Positions 45,515 to 54,686 of a stretch of DNA of 64,000 bases are shown piece by piece. The notes under the pieces are model-generated. The model was not told the DNA's origin. It made no database searches and saw only the letters and a program-made list of their open reading frames with translations. Within the stretch, counting starts at the first letter, position 1; the number at the start of each line of letters is the position of its first letter. The stretch comes from Paenibacillus sp. W2I17 (GTDB lineage Bacteria > Bacillota > Bacilli > Paenibacillales > Paenibacillaceae), in contig NZ_JAUSXM010000001.1 in NCBI RefSeq assembly GCF_030815985.1, positions 6,634,001 through 6,698,000 on the forward strand. Reading direction: 5' to 3'. A program made the position numbers and the translations under genes.

Positions 45515-48500
45515 ATGTCCGTTCGTTTTGTTATTGGCCGGGCAGGCAGCGGCAAAAGCTCGCTGATTACCCGGGAAATTACAACCCTGCTTCAACAAGA
45601 ACCGCAAGGTAAACCTTTGATTTTACTCGTTCCGGAACAGAGTTCTTTTCGAACAGAGCAGGCATTGGTGTCTTCTGGAGCAATTAAAGGTACGATGCGT
45701 GCAGAAGTGCTGGGCTTTCGCCGTTTAGCCTATCGCGTAATGCAGGAAGCCGGCGGTTCAGCTCGTATTCCGATCGGAGCCGAAGGCAAAAAGATGCTGC
45801 TCTATAAAGTCATCCAGCGCCGTAAGGAAGAATTGAAGCTGTTTGGTGCATCCGGCAGCCAGCTGGGTTTTATAGGCGAATTAAATGACTTATATAGTGA
45901 ATTTAAACGTTATGAAGTTGATCCAACATTGCTGGAAGACGGGCTGTCTGGAGGGAATACCTCATCCACTTCGCCGATTCTGGAGGACAAGTTGCATGAC
46001 TTGAATCTGATATATCGTGACTATGAACAGGAACTGACCAATTTATATATTGATGATGAAGACACGTTGACTGAGCTGACAGATCGTTTGTCGGAAAGTG
46101 CATTGCTGCAAGATGCCCAGATCTGGATTGATGGTTTTCAGGGATTCACGCCACAGGAGATGAGTGTGATTGGTCGACTGATGTTGCAGTCCTCTTCCGT
46201 GACCATTGCACTGACATTGGATCGTCCTTATGATCACGGCGCACTGCCTGGGGAACTGGAACTGTTCTATCCCACGGCAAGTGCCTATGCGCGCCTGAAA
46301 GGGATGGCTGACGAACTGGGTATACCGAGCGATATAACCGTGCTAGATTCGGAGATTCCACCGAGATACAAGGATCGTCCGGGACTTGCTCATCTGGAGG
46401 CTGGTTTCGACCGGCGAATTCGTTGGAAAAGTGAAGGCCTTGATTCCGGAATCCGACTGGTTGCAGCGGAGAACCGACGTGCTGAGATGGAGGGGGCACT
46501 GCGTGAGATGCGGCGCCTGGCACAAAACGAAGGTGCGCGTTACCGGGATATGGCAGTACTTGTCCGGCAGTTGGATACCTACGCTGATATAGCTGAACCT
46601 CTATTCAGGGATTATGGCGTACCCGTCTTTCTGGACCGCAGAAGAAATGAACTTCATCATCCATTGTCCGAGTTTATCCGTTCCGCACTGGATATTGTTC
46701 GGCGCCACTGGCGTTACGAGGATGTATTTCGCTGTGTCAAAACGGATCTGCTGCTTCCGCGTGATGGTTCCATCACTCGTGAAGATATGGACCAGCTTGA
46801 GAATTATGTACTGGCTTGTGGTATTCACGGGTATCGCTGGACTGACGGCAAACCGTGGAAGTATGTACCAAGCCTGTCGCTCGAAGACAACGGTCAGGAT
46901 GGCCGTAGTCGAGGACGGGACCAGATGCTTTCTTTAATGGAGAGTTGCCGAACGGTCATTACAGATTCCTTGGGTGTTTTTGAGAAACGAATGAAAAAGG
47001 CAAAGACAGCCAAAGCCCAGTGCGAGGCACTATACAGACTGCTGGAAGATGCTGAGATTGCATGGAAGCTGGAGAACATGTCTGCTGAAGCTAAGGCACA
47101 AGGTGACCCCGAACGGTCGAGAGAACATCGGCAGATGTGGGGAGCTGTGCTGGATTTATTGGATCAGATGGTCGATATGATGGGGAATGAACGGCTGGAT
47201 ATCACGCTGTTTGCCGGGATGATCGAGACCGGATTGACGGAACTGAAGCTGGGTCTGGTACCACCAGCACTTGATCAGGTACTGGTTGGTTCCATGGACC
47301 GAACACGTCTTCAGGACATCAAATACGTATTTATCCTTGGCGCCGTTGATGGTGAATTACCCGCCGTACCTCAGGATGATGGCGTATTAACGGAACTGGA
47401 AAGAGCGTTACTGACGGAAAGAGGTGTGGCGCTTGGACCAAGTGCAACAAGGCAGATGCTGGATGAACGTTTCCTGATCTATACGGCACTTACAGCCGCA
47501 AGCAGCCAGTTGTGGCTGAGTTACCCGGTTGCTGATGATGAGGGGAAAGCACTGCTTCCTTCCGAGATTGTCCGCCATGTACGGAAGATGTTTGGTTTAC
47601 AAGAACAGCCATTGCTCGCTCAACCACCGATTGCGAACTCGGAAGAGGCGCATTGGTCCTATGTCACCCATCCAGGTCAGAGTCTGTCTGCGCTCATTGG
47701 ACAATTGCGCAAATGGCGCCGAGGAGAAGAAATCCCTGAAATGTGGTGGGCGGTCTACAATTGGCATGTATCTCGGGAGACAAGCAGACCTCAGCTGGAG
47801 CGGTTGATGGGATCGATCTTTTATCGTAATCGAGCATTGCCACTACGTACAGCTACCAGTCGCAGACTGTATGGTACAGAGGTGAGGACGAGTGTCTCGC
47901 GAATGGAGCGGTTTGTTGCTTGTCCGTTCTCTCATTTTGCTTCGCATGGGCTACGCCTCAAAGAACGGCAATTGTACCGCCTTCAGGCTCCTGATATCGG
48001 ACAGCTGTTTCATGCTGCACTAAGCCAGCTAGCTATGCGGTTGCGTGAGGAAAACCGTAGTTGGGGCAGCTTGACTCCAGAACAATGCCGCAAGGAAGCC
48101 GAGCAAACGGTGGAGCAGATTGCACCACAGCTGCAAGGGGGGATTTTGCTAAGCACCAAGCGATACGGTTATATTTTCCGCAAATTGAAGGACATTGTTA
48201 GCCGGGCATCCGTTATTCTCGGTGAACAGTCCAGACGTGGAAGTTTTGAACCGATTGGGCTGGAACTTGATTTTGGACCGGATAAAACCCTGCCGCCACT
48301 GCGTTTTGAACTGGAGAACGGTTGTGTGATGGAGATCGTGGGTCGGATTGACCGTGTGGATGTGGCAGAAGGCGAGAATGGTCTGCTCTTGCGTGTCATT
48401 GACTACAAATCAAGCCAGACGGACCTCAAGTTACATGAAGTGTACTATGGTCTGTCATTGCAGATGCTCACCTACCTGGAGGTGCTGCTTAGTGCTGCCG

Positions 48501-49018
48501 AAGAATGGCTTGGGGAAACGGCGATGCCGGGAGGAACGTTGTATTTCCATGTGCATAACCCGTTGTTGCAATCCGCAAACGGCATGACATCGGAGCAGGC
48601 AGGACAAGAACTGCTGAAACGGTTCAAAATGAAAGGTTTGCTGCTGGCAGATCGGGATGCAATCGCTCAAATGGACAACACCCTGGATAAGGGGTATTCA
48701 GCGATTATTCCAGTTGCCCTTAAGGCGGACGGAAGCTTTTATAGCAGCGCCGCTGTAGCTACGCCAGAGCAATGGGATACGCTGCTTGCTTCGGTTCGCA
48801 GTAATATCCGTGAGATTGGTACCCGGATTACGGATGGGGATGTGGCCATTGAGCCTTATCGTATTCAGCAGGAAGTGGCGTGTACGTTCTGTCCGTATAA
48901 GCCTGTTTGTCAGTTTGATGAGAATATAGAAGGAAATGAATACAACCTGTTGTCCAAACCGGGCAAACAGCAAATCTGGGATATGTTATCTCACACTAAG
49001 GGAGGGGAAACATCATGA
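45515..49018 (+). CDS. addB: Helicase-exonuclease AddAB, AddB subunit
   Basis: One half of the AddAB enzyme that resects double-strand breaks and responds to Chi (1167 aa). The P-loop is GRAGSGKSS at residues 8-16. The C-terminal nuclease domain has GRIDRVD and VIDYKSS. The 4Fe-4S cluster cysteines are in FVACPFSHF and the late CTFCPYKPVC. TTTGGAGG precedes ATG 45515. addA overlaps its end by four bases, and sbcD-sbcC follow in the same direction. Confidence 0.97.
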   Translation: MSVRFVIGRAGSGKSSLITREITTLLQQEPQGKPLILLVPEQSSFRTEQALVSSGAIKGTMRAEVLGFRRLAYRVMQEAGGSARIPIGAEGKKMLLYKVIQRRKEELKLFGASGSQLGFIGELNDLYSEFKRYEVDPTLLEDGLSGGNTSSTSPILEDKLHDLNLIYRDYEQELTNLYIDDEDTLTELTDRLSESALLQDAQIWIDGFQGFTPQEMSVIGRLMLQSSSVTIALTLDRPYDHGALPGELELFYPTASAYARLKGMADELGIPSDITVLDSEIPPRYKDRPGLAHLEAGFDRRIRWKSEGLDSGIRLVAAENRRAEMEGALREMRRLAQNEGARYRDMAVLVRQLDTYADIAEPLFRDYGVPVFLDRRRNELHHPLSEFIRSALDIVRRHWRYEDVFRCVKTDLLLPRDGSITREDMDQLENYVLACGIHGYRWTDGKPWKYVPSLSLEDNGQDGRSRGRDQMLSLMESCRTVITDSLGVFEKRMKKAKTAKAQCEALYRLLEDAEIAWKLENMSAEAKAQGDPERSREHRQMWGAVLDLLDQMVDMMGNERLDITLFAGMIETGLTELKLGLVPPALDQVLVGSMDRTRLQDIKYVFILGAVDGELPAVPQDDGVLTELERALLTERGVALGPSATRQMLDERFLIYTALTAASSQLWLSYPVADDEGKALLPSEIVRHVRKMFGLQEQPLLAQPPIANSEEAHWSYVTHPGQSLSALIGQLRKWRRGEEIPEMWWAVYNWHVSRETSRPQLERLMGSIFYRNRALPLRTATSRRLYGTEVRTSVSRMERFVACPFSHFASHGLRLKERQLYRLQAPDIGQLFHAALSQLAMRLREENRSWGSLTPEQCRKEAEQTVEQIAPQLQGGILLSTKRYGYIFRKLKDIVSRASVILGEQSRRGSFEPIGLELDFGPDKTLPPLRFELENGCVMEIVGRIDRVDVAEGENGLLLRVIDYKSSQTDLKLHEVYYGLSLQMLTYLEVLLSAAEEWLGETAMPGGTLYFHVHNPLLQSANGMTSEQAGQELLKRFKMKGLLLADRDAIAQMDNTLDKGYSAIIPVALKADGSFYSSAAVATPEQWDTLLASVRSNIREIGTRITDGDVAIEPYRIQQEVACTFCPYKPVCQFDENIEGNEYNLLSKPGKQQIWDMLSHTKGGETS

Positions 49019-52000
49019 CGAATATGCCAAAACCGGAAGGAAGCTTCTGGAGTGATGACCAGTGGAGTGCCATCTCGGAAAGCGGAGAAGACATTCTGGT
49101 TGCCGCTGCGGCGGGATCAGGCAAAACAGCTGTATTGGTTGAACGAATTATTCGCAAGATTGCAGATCCCTCCCAAGGATTCAGTGTGGATCGCTTGCTT
49201 GTAGCTACATTTACCAAAGCGGCCGCCGCCGAGATGAAACAACGGATTCGGGAAGCGCTGGAACGTGCGCTTGAAGAACAGCCTGGAGAAGAGCATCTGC
49301 GTAAGCAGCTGTCGCTGCTTGGACGGGCATCTATTACAACGCTGCATTCATTCTGTATGGAAGTCATTCGCCGTTATTATCAACAAATTCCGTTGAACCC
49401 GGCTTTTCGTATCCTGAATGAAAATGAAGCGGAAATCATGCGCCAGGAACTACTCGAAGAACTATTTGAGGAAAAGTATGGCGAAGAAGATGAAGGTAGT
49501 ACATTCCGCGAATTGGTGGACTGGTTCAGTGGAGAACGAAATGATGATGCGATGCATCGACTGGTGCAACGATTGTATGATTTCTCCCGCAGTCATTCCT
49601 GGCCGGATCATTGGCTCTCAGAGATGGCATCTGCTTTTCAGGTGGAAAGTGTGGAGGCACTTGGACATTCAGCATGGGTTCAGAGTATTTTGCGTGATGC
49701 GGCTCTTGCTTTGAGTGGTGCAGCAGGACTGCTTCGTCAAGGCATCCATATTTCCATGCAGCCTGAAGGACCGGCACCTTATGCAGATACGTTAAAAGAA
49801 GACCTGGTGATGGTAGAAGAGCTGTTGTCTGCGGCCCAGGTTATGCCATGGGAAAGGTTGCCTGAAGTGTTTCAACCCGCTGCATTTGGCAAACTGAAAC
49901 CCTGCAAAAAGGATCAAACGGACCCTGCTTTACAAGATCAGGTGAAGGAACTCCGTGAGGCTGCGAAAAAGGCAGTTACCGATCTGAAAAGCTCATTGTT
50001 TGGAAGAACTGCGTTTTCGTTCTGGCAGGAACTGGAGCAGGCGGCACCACTTATGCAGGAGTTGTCGAGGCTGGTTAGTACATTTGGAGAACGTTATCGA
50101 CAGGCCAAACAGGAACGTGGACAAGTTGACTTCAGTGATCTGGAGCATTACTGTCTTCACATTTTACGACATGAGGATTCAACGCCTGAAGTGTCGATGC
50201 CTTCCGATGCGGCTATGGAGTACCGTTCGCGATTCGATGAAGTTTTGCTTGATGAATATCAGGACACCAATACGGTTCAGGAAGATATCGTGAAACTGAT
50301 CTCCAGAGAAAACCCGGGTAACCGATTCATGGTCGGTGATGTCAAACAGAGTATCTATCGTTTCCGGTTAGCCGAGCCGGGTCTGTTTATGAACAAGTAT
50401 CGCCAGTATGGAGCGAGCACACGTGAGGATGGAATGGTGGAAGATCGTCTGCATCGTACAGGTCAACGTATTGATCTTGCGCGGAATTTTCGTAGTCGAG
50501 CAGAAGTCGTGCATTCGGTCAATATGATATTCCGTCAACTCATGAACGAAGGTGTGGCAGAGATTGCTTACGATGAACGAGCTCAACTGGCATATGGGGC
50601 TACTTTTCCGTCAGAAACACTTGGTGATGAGGCGTATACACCTGAAATCATGCTGATCGATCGTCAGGGTGGTGGTCCTGATCTGACAGAGAGTACGGAT
50701 GAGAATGGGGATGCATCGGTCTCCGCAGAACTGGAGAGTGCCGAACTTGAAACAGCCCAGTTGGAAGCAAGGGCGATCGCAAGGCGTATTCGTGAGATGG
50801 TTGGGGATACGGACAAACCTGCCCTCCATGTATATGACAAAGCCCTGCAAACGATGCGCCCGGCACGTTACGGTGACATGGTTATCTTGCTGCGTTCAAC
50901 CTTGATGTGGGCTCCGCTCATGATTGAGGAATTCAGACAGCAGGGAATTCCTGCTGGAGGAGAACAGAGCAAGGGTTATTTTCAGGCTACAGAAGTGGAA
51001 ATCATGATGTCTCTGCTTCAGCTTGTTGATAATCCAAGGCAGGATATTCCGCTTGCTTCCGTGCTTCGTTCCCCGATTGTAGGACTGGATGAAGAAGAAC
51101 TGGCACAGATTCGGCTCGGTGACAAAAGACAGTCATTCTATGATGCGGTTATATCGGCTGCTGGAGAGTGGAGCGATTCTTCCACTAATGCCGTACAACA
51201 ATCCCGGCAGGATAATCATCCTGATACCAATATCGTCCAGTTACAGTGGCCGGAAGCCTGGTCAGAGATTGAACAGGGACAGCGGGAGACAGCAGCTTCA
51301 GTCGAGGCAGAGATCCTGGATGATGTCTATGAATTCGATGTGCATACATTGCATACAGATGGAATGCAAGATGCTGGTGTTGCGGGACATGCAAGTGAGG
51401 ATCTGAGCATAACGGAGATCTCAGGCTCGGAGTTACAGCAAAAGTTAATTCGCTTTATGCGTCAATTGGAGCAGTGGAGACTTGAGGCAAGACAAGGCAG
51501 TCTAAGTGAACTGATCTGGCGTATGTATCGGGAAACCGGTTATTTGGACTGGGTTGGTGGTCTTTCAGGAGGACTGCAACGTCAAAGTAATCTTAAGGCA
51601 TTGTACGATCGCGCACGACAATATGAGGAATCAACTGCGAATCGCGGCTTGTTCCGTTTCCTGACCTATGTTTCCAGACTGCGGGAAAACGGGGGAGACC
51701 TCGGGACTGTAACAAGTAGTTCTGGTGAGCAGGACAACGCCGTACGTATCATGACGATTCACCGGAGTAAAGGTTTGGAGTTTCCAATTGTCTTTGTCGG
51801 TGGCATATCCAAGATGTTTAATCAGCAGGACTTGAACGCGCCGTTTCTAATGCATAAGGAACTAGGATTTGGTCCGAGGTTTGTGGATCGTGAGAACCGG
51901 GTTGCCTATCCTACATTAGCCAATCTGGCGATTCGTCGTCGTGCGCAATTTGAACTGCTTGCTGAAGAGATGCGTGTGCTGTATGTTGCGTTGACCCGTC

Positions 52001-53442
52001 CCAAAGAGAAAATGATTCTGCTGGGTACCGTAAAAGATGCCGCGAAAAAAGCGCTGGCGTGGTCTCAGGTCAAAGATAGCCCTAAACTGGCATTGCCAGA
52101 CCATCTGCTTGCTGCTGGACGGAGTTACCTGGACTGGATTGGACCATCCCTGATGAGACATCCAGATGCGGTTGTGCTGCGTGAACTTGCTGGAAGCAAT
52201 GATTCGTTCTCAGCCTGTCTTGCAGATGATCAATCACGATGGGCGATCTCTATTATTTCCGCCGATCAGGTATCCCGTGACCATGTGGTGGATCAGACAC
52301 TCGGAGAAGAAGACGGGATGACTGAGGTACGGAAAGAACGAATTGCTGCGCTAAAAGCCGTTCAGCCTGTGAAGTTGGTTACATCCTCAACGGTAGAAGA
52401 GCTGACGAAGATTGCACAAGATACGGCTAACCAAAACATTGAAGATGAAGGTGCAGATACAGTAGCTCTTCAACAAGAGGAGACACGGCTGATCCAGGAG
52501 GTTGATCAACGGCTTTCTTGGACGTACCCCTATGAAGCAGCAACTCAAGTGGCAGCCAGCACATCTGTCACGGAGTTGAAAACGTTACTTGCGATGCAGG
52601 ACATCCAGTCCGTAGAGGTGATGGAGGAACTGGGAGAACAGTCCGAGAAATTATTGGATTATAACACCCCAGGAATCAATTACACCAAAGATGAAGCAGG
52701 CCATGTACTACGTGGCGTATCCGATGAATCTAACGAGCGTGAGACTGGATCATGGACAGATTCAAACGGTACGGTGAACCTTCCGGATGCGGGATCTGCA
52801 GGTACGTCTTTCAAACTGCACCTGCGTCGTCCCAAATTCATGGAGGCAACGCAGTTGACAGGGGCAGAACGGGGGAACGTGTATCATACGTTGATGCAGC
52901 ATCTTCCTATAGATGGATCGGCCATTGATTCACAGCTTATTGAGCAGACCACTCAGCGATTGGTAGAGCTTCAGATTTTGCTGCCCCACCACGTGGAGGC
53001 TATCGAACTCGAAGAACTGGTCGAATTTTTCGATACAGAACCAGGGAAAGAGCTGTTGCGTGCAGCGTGGGTAAAACGGGAGATTCCGTTTGTGTATGGA
53101 CTTCCGGCACATCAGTCTCCTGTGGAATGGCTACATGAACGGGCGGCGAACTCAGATATACAGATGCTAAAAGAAGGTAGCAAAATGCAGGCAACGATTG
53201 AAAATGAAACCGTGCTTGTACAGGGGATTATCGATTGTCTGTATGAGGTGGACGGCGAGCTTGTCTTGCTTGATTACAAGACGGATCGAGTTTTGGAGCA
53301 TCGTGGTGGTTTGGATGAACTTACCAAAAATTATCGCTTCCAGCTAGATCTGTATGGACGGGCTATTGAAGATATATTAGGTCGGAAAGTTGACCGGAAA
53401 TGGCTGTACTTTTTTGATGGTGGACATGCAGTGGAATTGTAA
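49015..53442 (+). CDS. addA: Helicase-exonuclease AddAB, AddA subunit
   Basis: The UvrD-like helicase and nuclease subunit (1475 aa). Helicase motif I is AAGSGKTAV at about residues 32-40, motif II is LLDEYQDTN, and VRIMTIHRSKGLEFP is motif V/VI region. The C-terminal nuclease motif is IIDCLYE, then LLDYKTDRV. It is about 240 residues longer than B. subtilis AddA. Most of the extra length seems to be two acidic, low-complexity segments at about residues 718-800 and 1128-1262. It overlaps addB by four bases. Confidence 0.96.
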   Translation: MTNMPKPEGSFWSDDQWSAISESGEDILVAAAAGSGKTAVLVERIIRKIADPSQGFSVDRLLVATFTKAAAAEMKQRIREALERALEEQPGEEHLRKQLSLLGRASITTLHSFCMEVIRRYYQQIPLNPAFRILNENEAEIMRQELLEELFEEKYGEEDEGSTFRELVDWFSGERNDDAMHRLVQRLYDFSRSHSWPDHWLSEMASAFQVESVEALGHSAWVQSILRDAALALSGAAGLLRQGIHISMQPEGPAPYADTLKEDLVMVEELLSAAQVMPWERLPEVFQPAAFGKLKPCKKDQTDPALQDQVKELREAAKKAVTDLKSSLFGRTAFSFWQELEQAAPLMQELSRLVSTFGERYRQAKQERGQVDFSDLEHYCLHILRHEDSTPEVSMPSDAAMEYRSRFDEVLLDEYQDTNTVQEDIVKLISRENPGNRFMVGDVKQSIYRFRLAEPGLFMNKYRQYGASTREDGMVEDRLHRTGQRIDLARNFRSRAEVVHSVNMIFRQLMNEGVAEIAYDERAQLAYGATFPSETLGDEAYTPEIMLIDRQGGGPDLTESTDENGDASVSAELESAELETAQLEARAIARRIREMVGDTDKPALHVYDKALQTMRPARYGDMVILLRSTLMWAPLMIEEFRQQGIPAGGEQSKGYFQATEVEIMMSLLQLVDNPRQDIPLASVLRSPIVGLDEEELAQIRLGDKRQSFYDAVISAAGEWSDSSTNAVQQSRQDNHPDTNIVQLQWPEAWSEIEQGQRETAASVEAEILDDVYEFDVHTLHTDGMQDAGVAGHASEDLSITEISGSELQQKLIRFMRQLEQWRLEARQGSLSELIWRMYRETGYLDWVGGLSGGLQRQSNLKALYDRARQYEESTANRGLFRFLTYVSRLRENGGDLGTVTSSSGEQDNAVRIMTIHRSKGLEFPIVFVGGISKMFNQQDLNAPFLMHKELGFGPRFVDRENRVAYPTLANLAIRRRAQFELLAEEMRVLYVALTRPKEKMILLGTVKDAAKKALAWSQVKDSPKLALPDHLLAAGRSYLDWIGPSLMRHPDAVVLRELAGSNDSFSACLADDQSRWAISIISADQVSRDHVVDQTLGEEDGMTEVRKERIAALKAVQPVKLVTSSTVEELTKIAQDTANQNIEDEGADTVALQQEETRLIQEVDQRLSWTYPYEAATQVAASTSVTELKTLLAMQDIQSVEVMEELGEQSEKLLDYNTPGINYTKDEAGHVLRGVSDESNERETGSWTDSNGTVNLPDAGSAGTSFKLHLRRPKFMEATQLTGAERGNVYHTLMQHLPIDGSAIDSQLIEQTTQRLVELQILLPHHVEAIELEELVEFFDTEPGKELLRAAWVKREIPFVYGLPAHQSPVEWLHERAANSDIQMLKEGSKMQATIENETVLVQGIIDCLYEVDGELVLLDYKTDRVLEHRGGLDELTKNYRFQLDLYGRAIEDILGRKVDRKWLYFFDGGHAVEL

Positions 53443-53501
53443 AGGAACTGGATCGGAATTTAAAACCATGGATTTCATATGGGAGAGGGGTGGAACGGAC
53501 G

Positions 53502-54686
53502 ATGCGTATTCTGCATACAGGGGACTGGCATTTGGGAAAAACGCTGGAAGGACGAAGCCGACTGCGTGAACAGGAAGATTTCGTTGATGAACTCGTCAGG
53601 GTCGCTGATGAGCAGCAGGCAGATGCCATATTGATGGCCGGAGATGTGTATGATTCGGTGAATCCTCCCGCAGCGGCGGAACAGCTTTTTTATGAAGCGG
53701 CAGCACGTCTGACGGAGCATGGAAGACCTCTTGTGGTGATTGCTGGAAATCATGATCAGCCAGAACGTGTAGCTTCTGTAACTCCACTTGTGAACAGACA
53801 GGGCATTACACTCGTAGGGATGCCTACTTCAGAAGCGGTAACCATCCATGCAAAGCGAACCGGAGAAATTGCACAGATTGCCGCATTACCTTATCCTTCT
53901 GAAGCCAGATTGAATGAACTGCTGACAACAGATGGTGACGAAAATGTGCTTCGTCAGGCATACAGTCACCGTGTGGGCATGTTAATGCAGCGTCTGGCAG
54001 CTTCTTTTCGCCCGGATACCGTGAACTTGGCCATGAGCCATATCTATGTGCTCGGCGGACTTGAGAGTGATTCGGAACGTCCGATTCAGATCGGTGGGGC
54101 CTACACGGTCGACCCTTCATCTTTAGCGACTGGTGCGCAATACACGGCGCTTGGGCATCTTCATCGTGCACAGGCTGTCAAAGGAGACGGTGTGATTCGA
54201 TATAGCGGTTCTCCTCTCGCCTACAGCTTCTCGGAAGCAGGGCAGAGCAAGTCTGTTACGATGGTTGATCTGGCACCGGGCGGAGCTGCACAGGTGGAGG
54301 AAGTTTTGTTAACGTCCGGGCGTCCGCTTGTGCGTTGGCAGGCGCGTGGTGGTTTGGCAGAAGTATATCGCTGGCTGGACGAGGGACGTGATCCACAGGC
54401 TTTTATCGACATGGAAGTGTGGCTGGACGAGGCGATGTCCCTGAAGGAGATTCAGCAGCTGCGAAAATCACATGAAGGTATCATCCATATTCGCCCGGTG
54501 TATCCCGAGATGGCTGCAGCAGGCCTTTTGGAGCAACGATCCGAGCTGCCTGTACATGAACTGTTCCGCAAATTCTATCAGCGTCAGACCGGTGGTGCAC
54601 AGCCGGAAGACAGCCTGGTACAGCTTTTCCTGGAACTTGTGGATGAAGACGAGCCGGGTGTGCGTGAGGAGGTCGAGGAAAGATGA
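53502..54686 (+). CDS. sbcD: Exonuclease SbcCD, subunit D
   Basis: The Mre11-type nuclease that cleaves hairpins and blocked DNA ends (394 aa). Phosphoesterase motifs are visible in order: TGDWHLGK, MAGDVYDS, VIAGNHDQP, AMSHI-type LAMSHIYV and LGHLHRAQ. ATG 53502 gives MRILHTGDWH; the GTG at 53490 is almost inside the ribosome binding site. It overlaps sbcC by four bases (ATGA), so the pair is co-translated. Confidence 0.96.
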   Translation: MRILHTGDWHLGKTLEGRSRLREQEDFVDELVRVADEQQADAILMAGDVYDSVNPPAAAEQLFYEAAARLTEHGRPLVVIAGNHDQPERVASVTPLVNRQGITLVGMPTSEAVTIHAKRTGEIAQIAALPYPSEARLNELLTTDGDENVLRQAYSHRVGMLMQRLAASFRPDTVNLAMSHIYVLGGLESDSERPIQIGGAYTVDPSSLATGAQYTALGHLHRAQAVKGDGVIRYSGSPLAYSFSEAGQSKSVTMVDLAPGGAAQVEEVLLTSGRPLVRWQARGGLAEVYRWLDEGRDPQAFIDMEVWLDEAMSLKEIQQLRKSHEGIIHIRPVYPEMAAAGLLEQRSELPVHELFRKFYQRQTGGAQPEDSLVQLFLELVDEDEPGVREEVEER

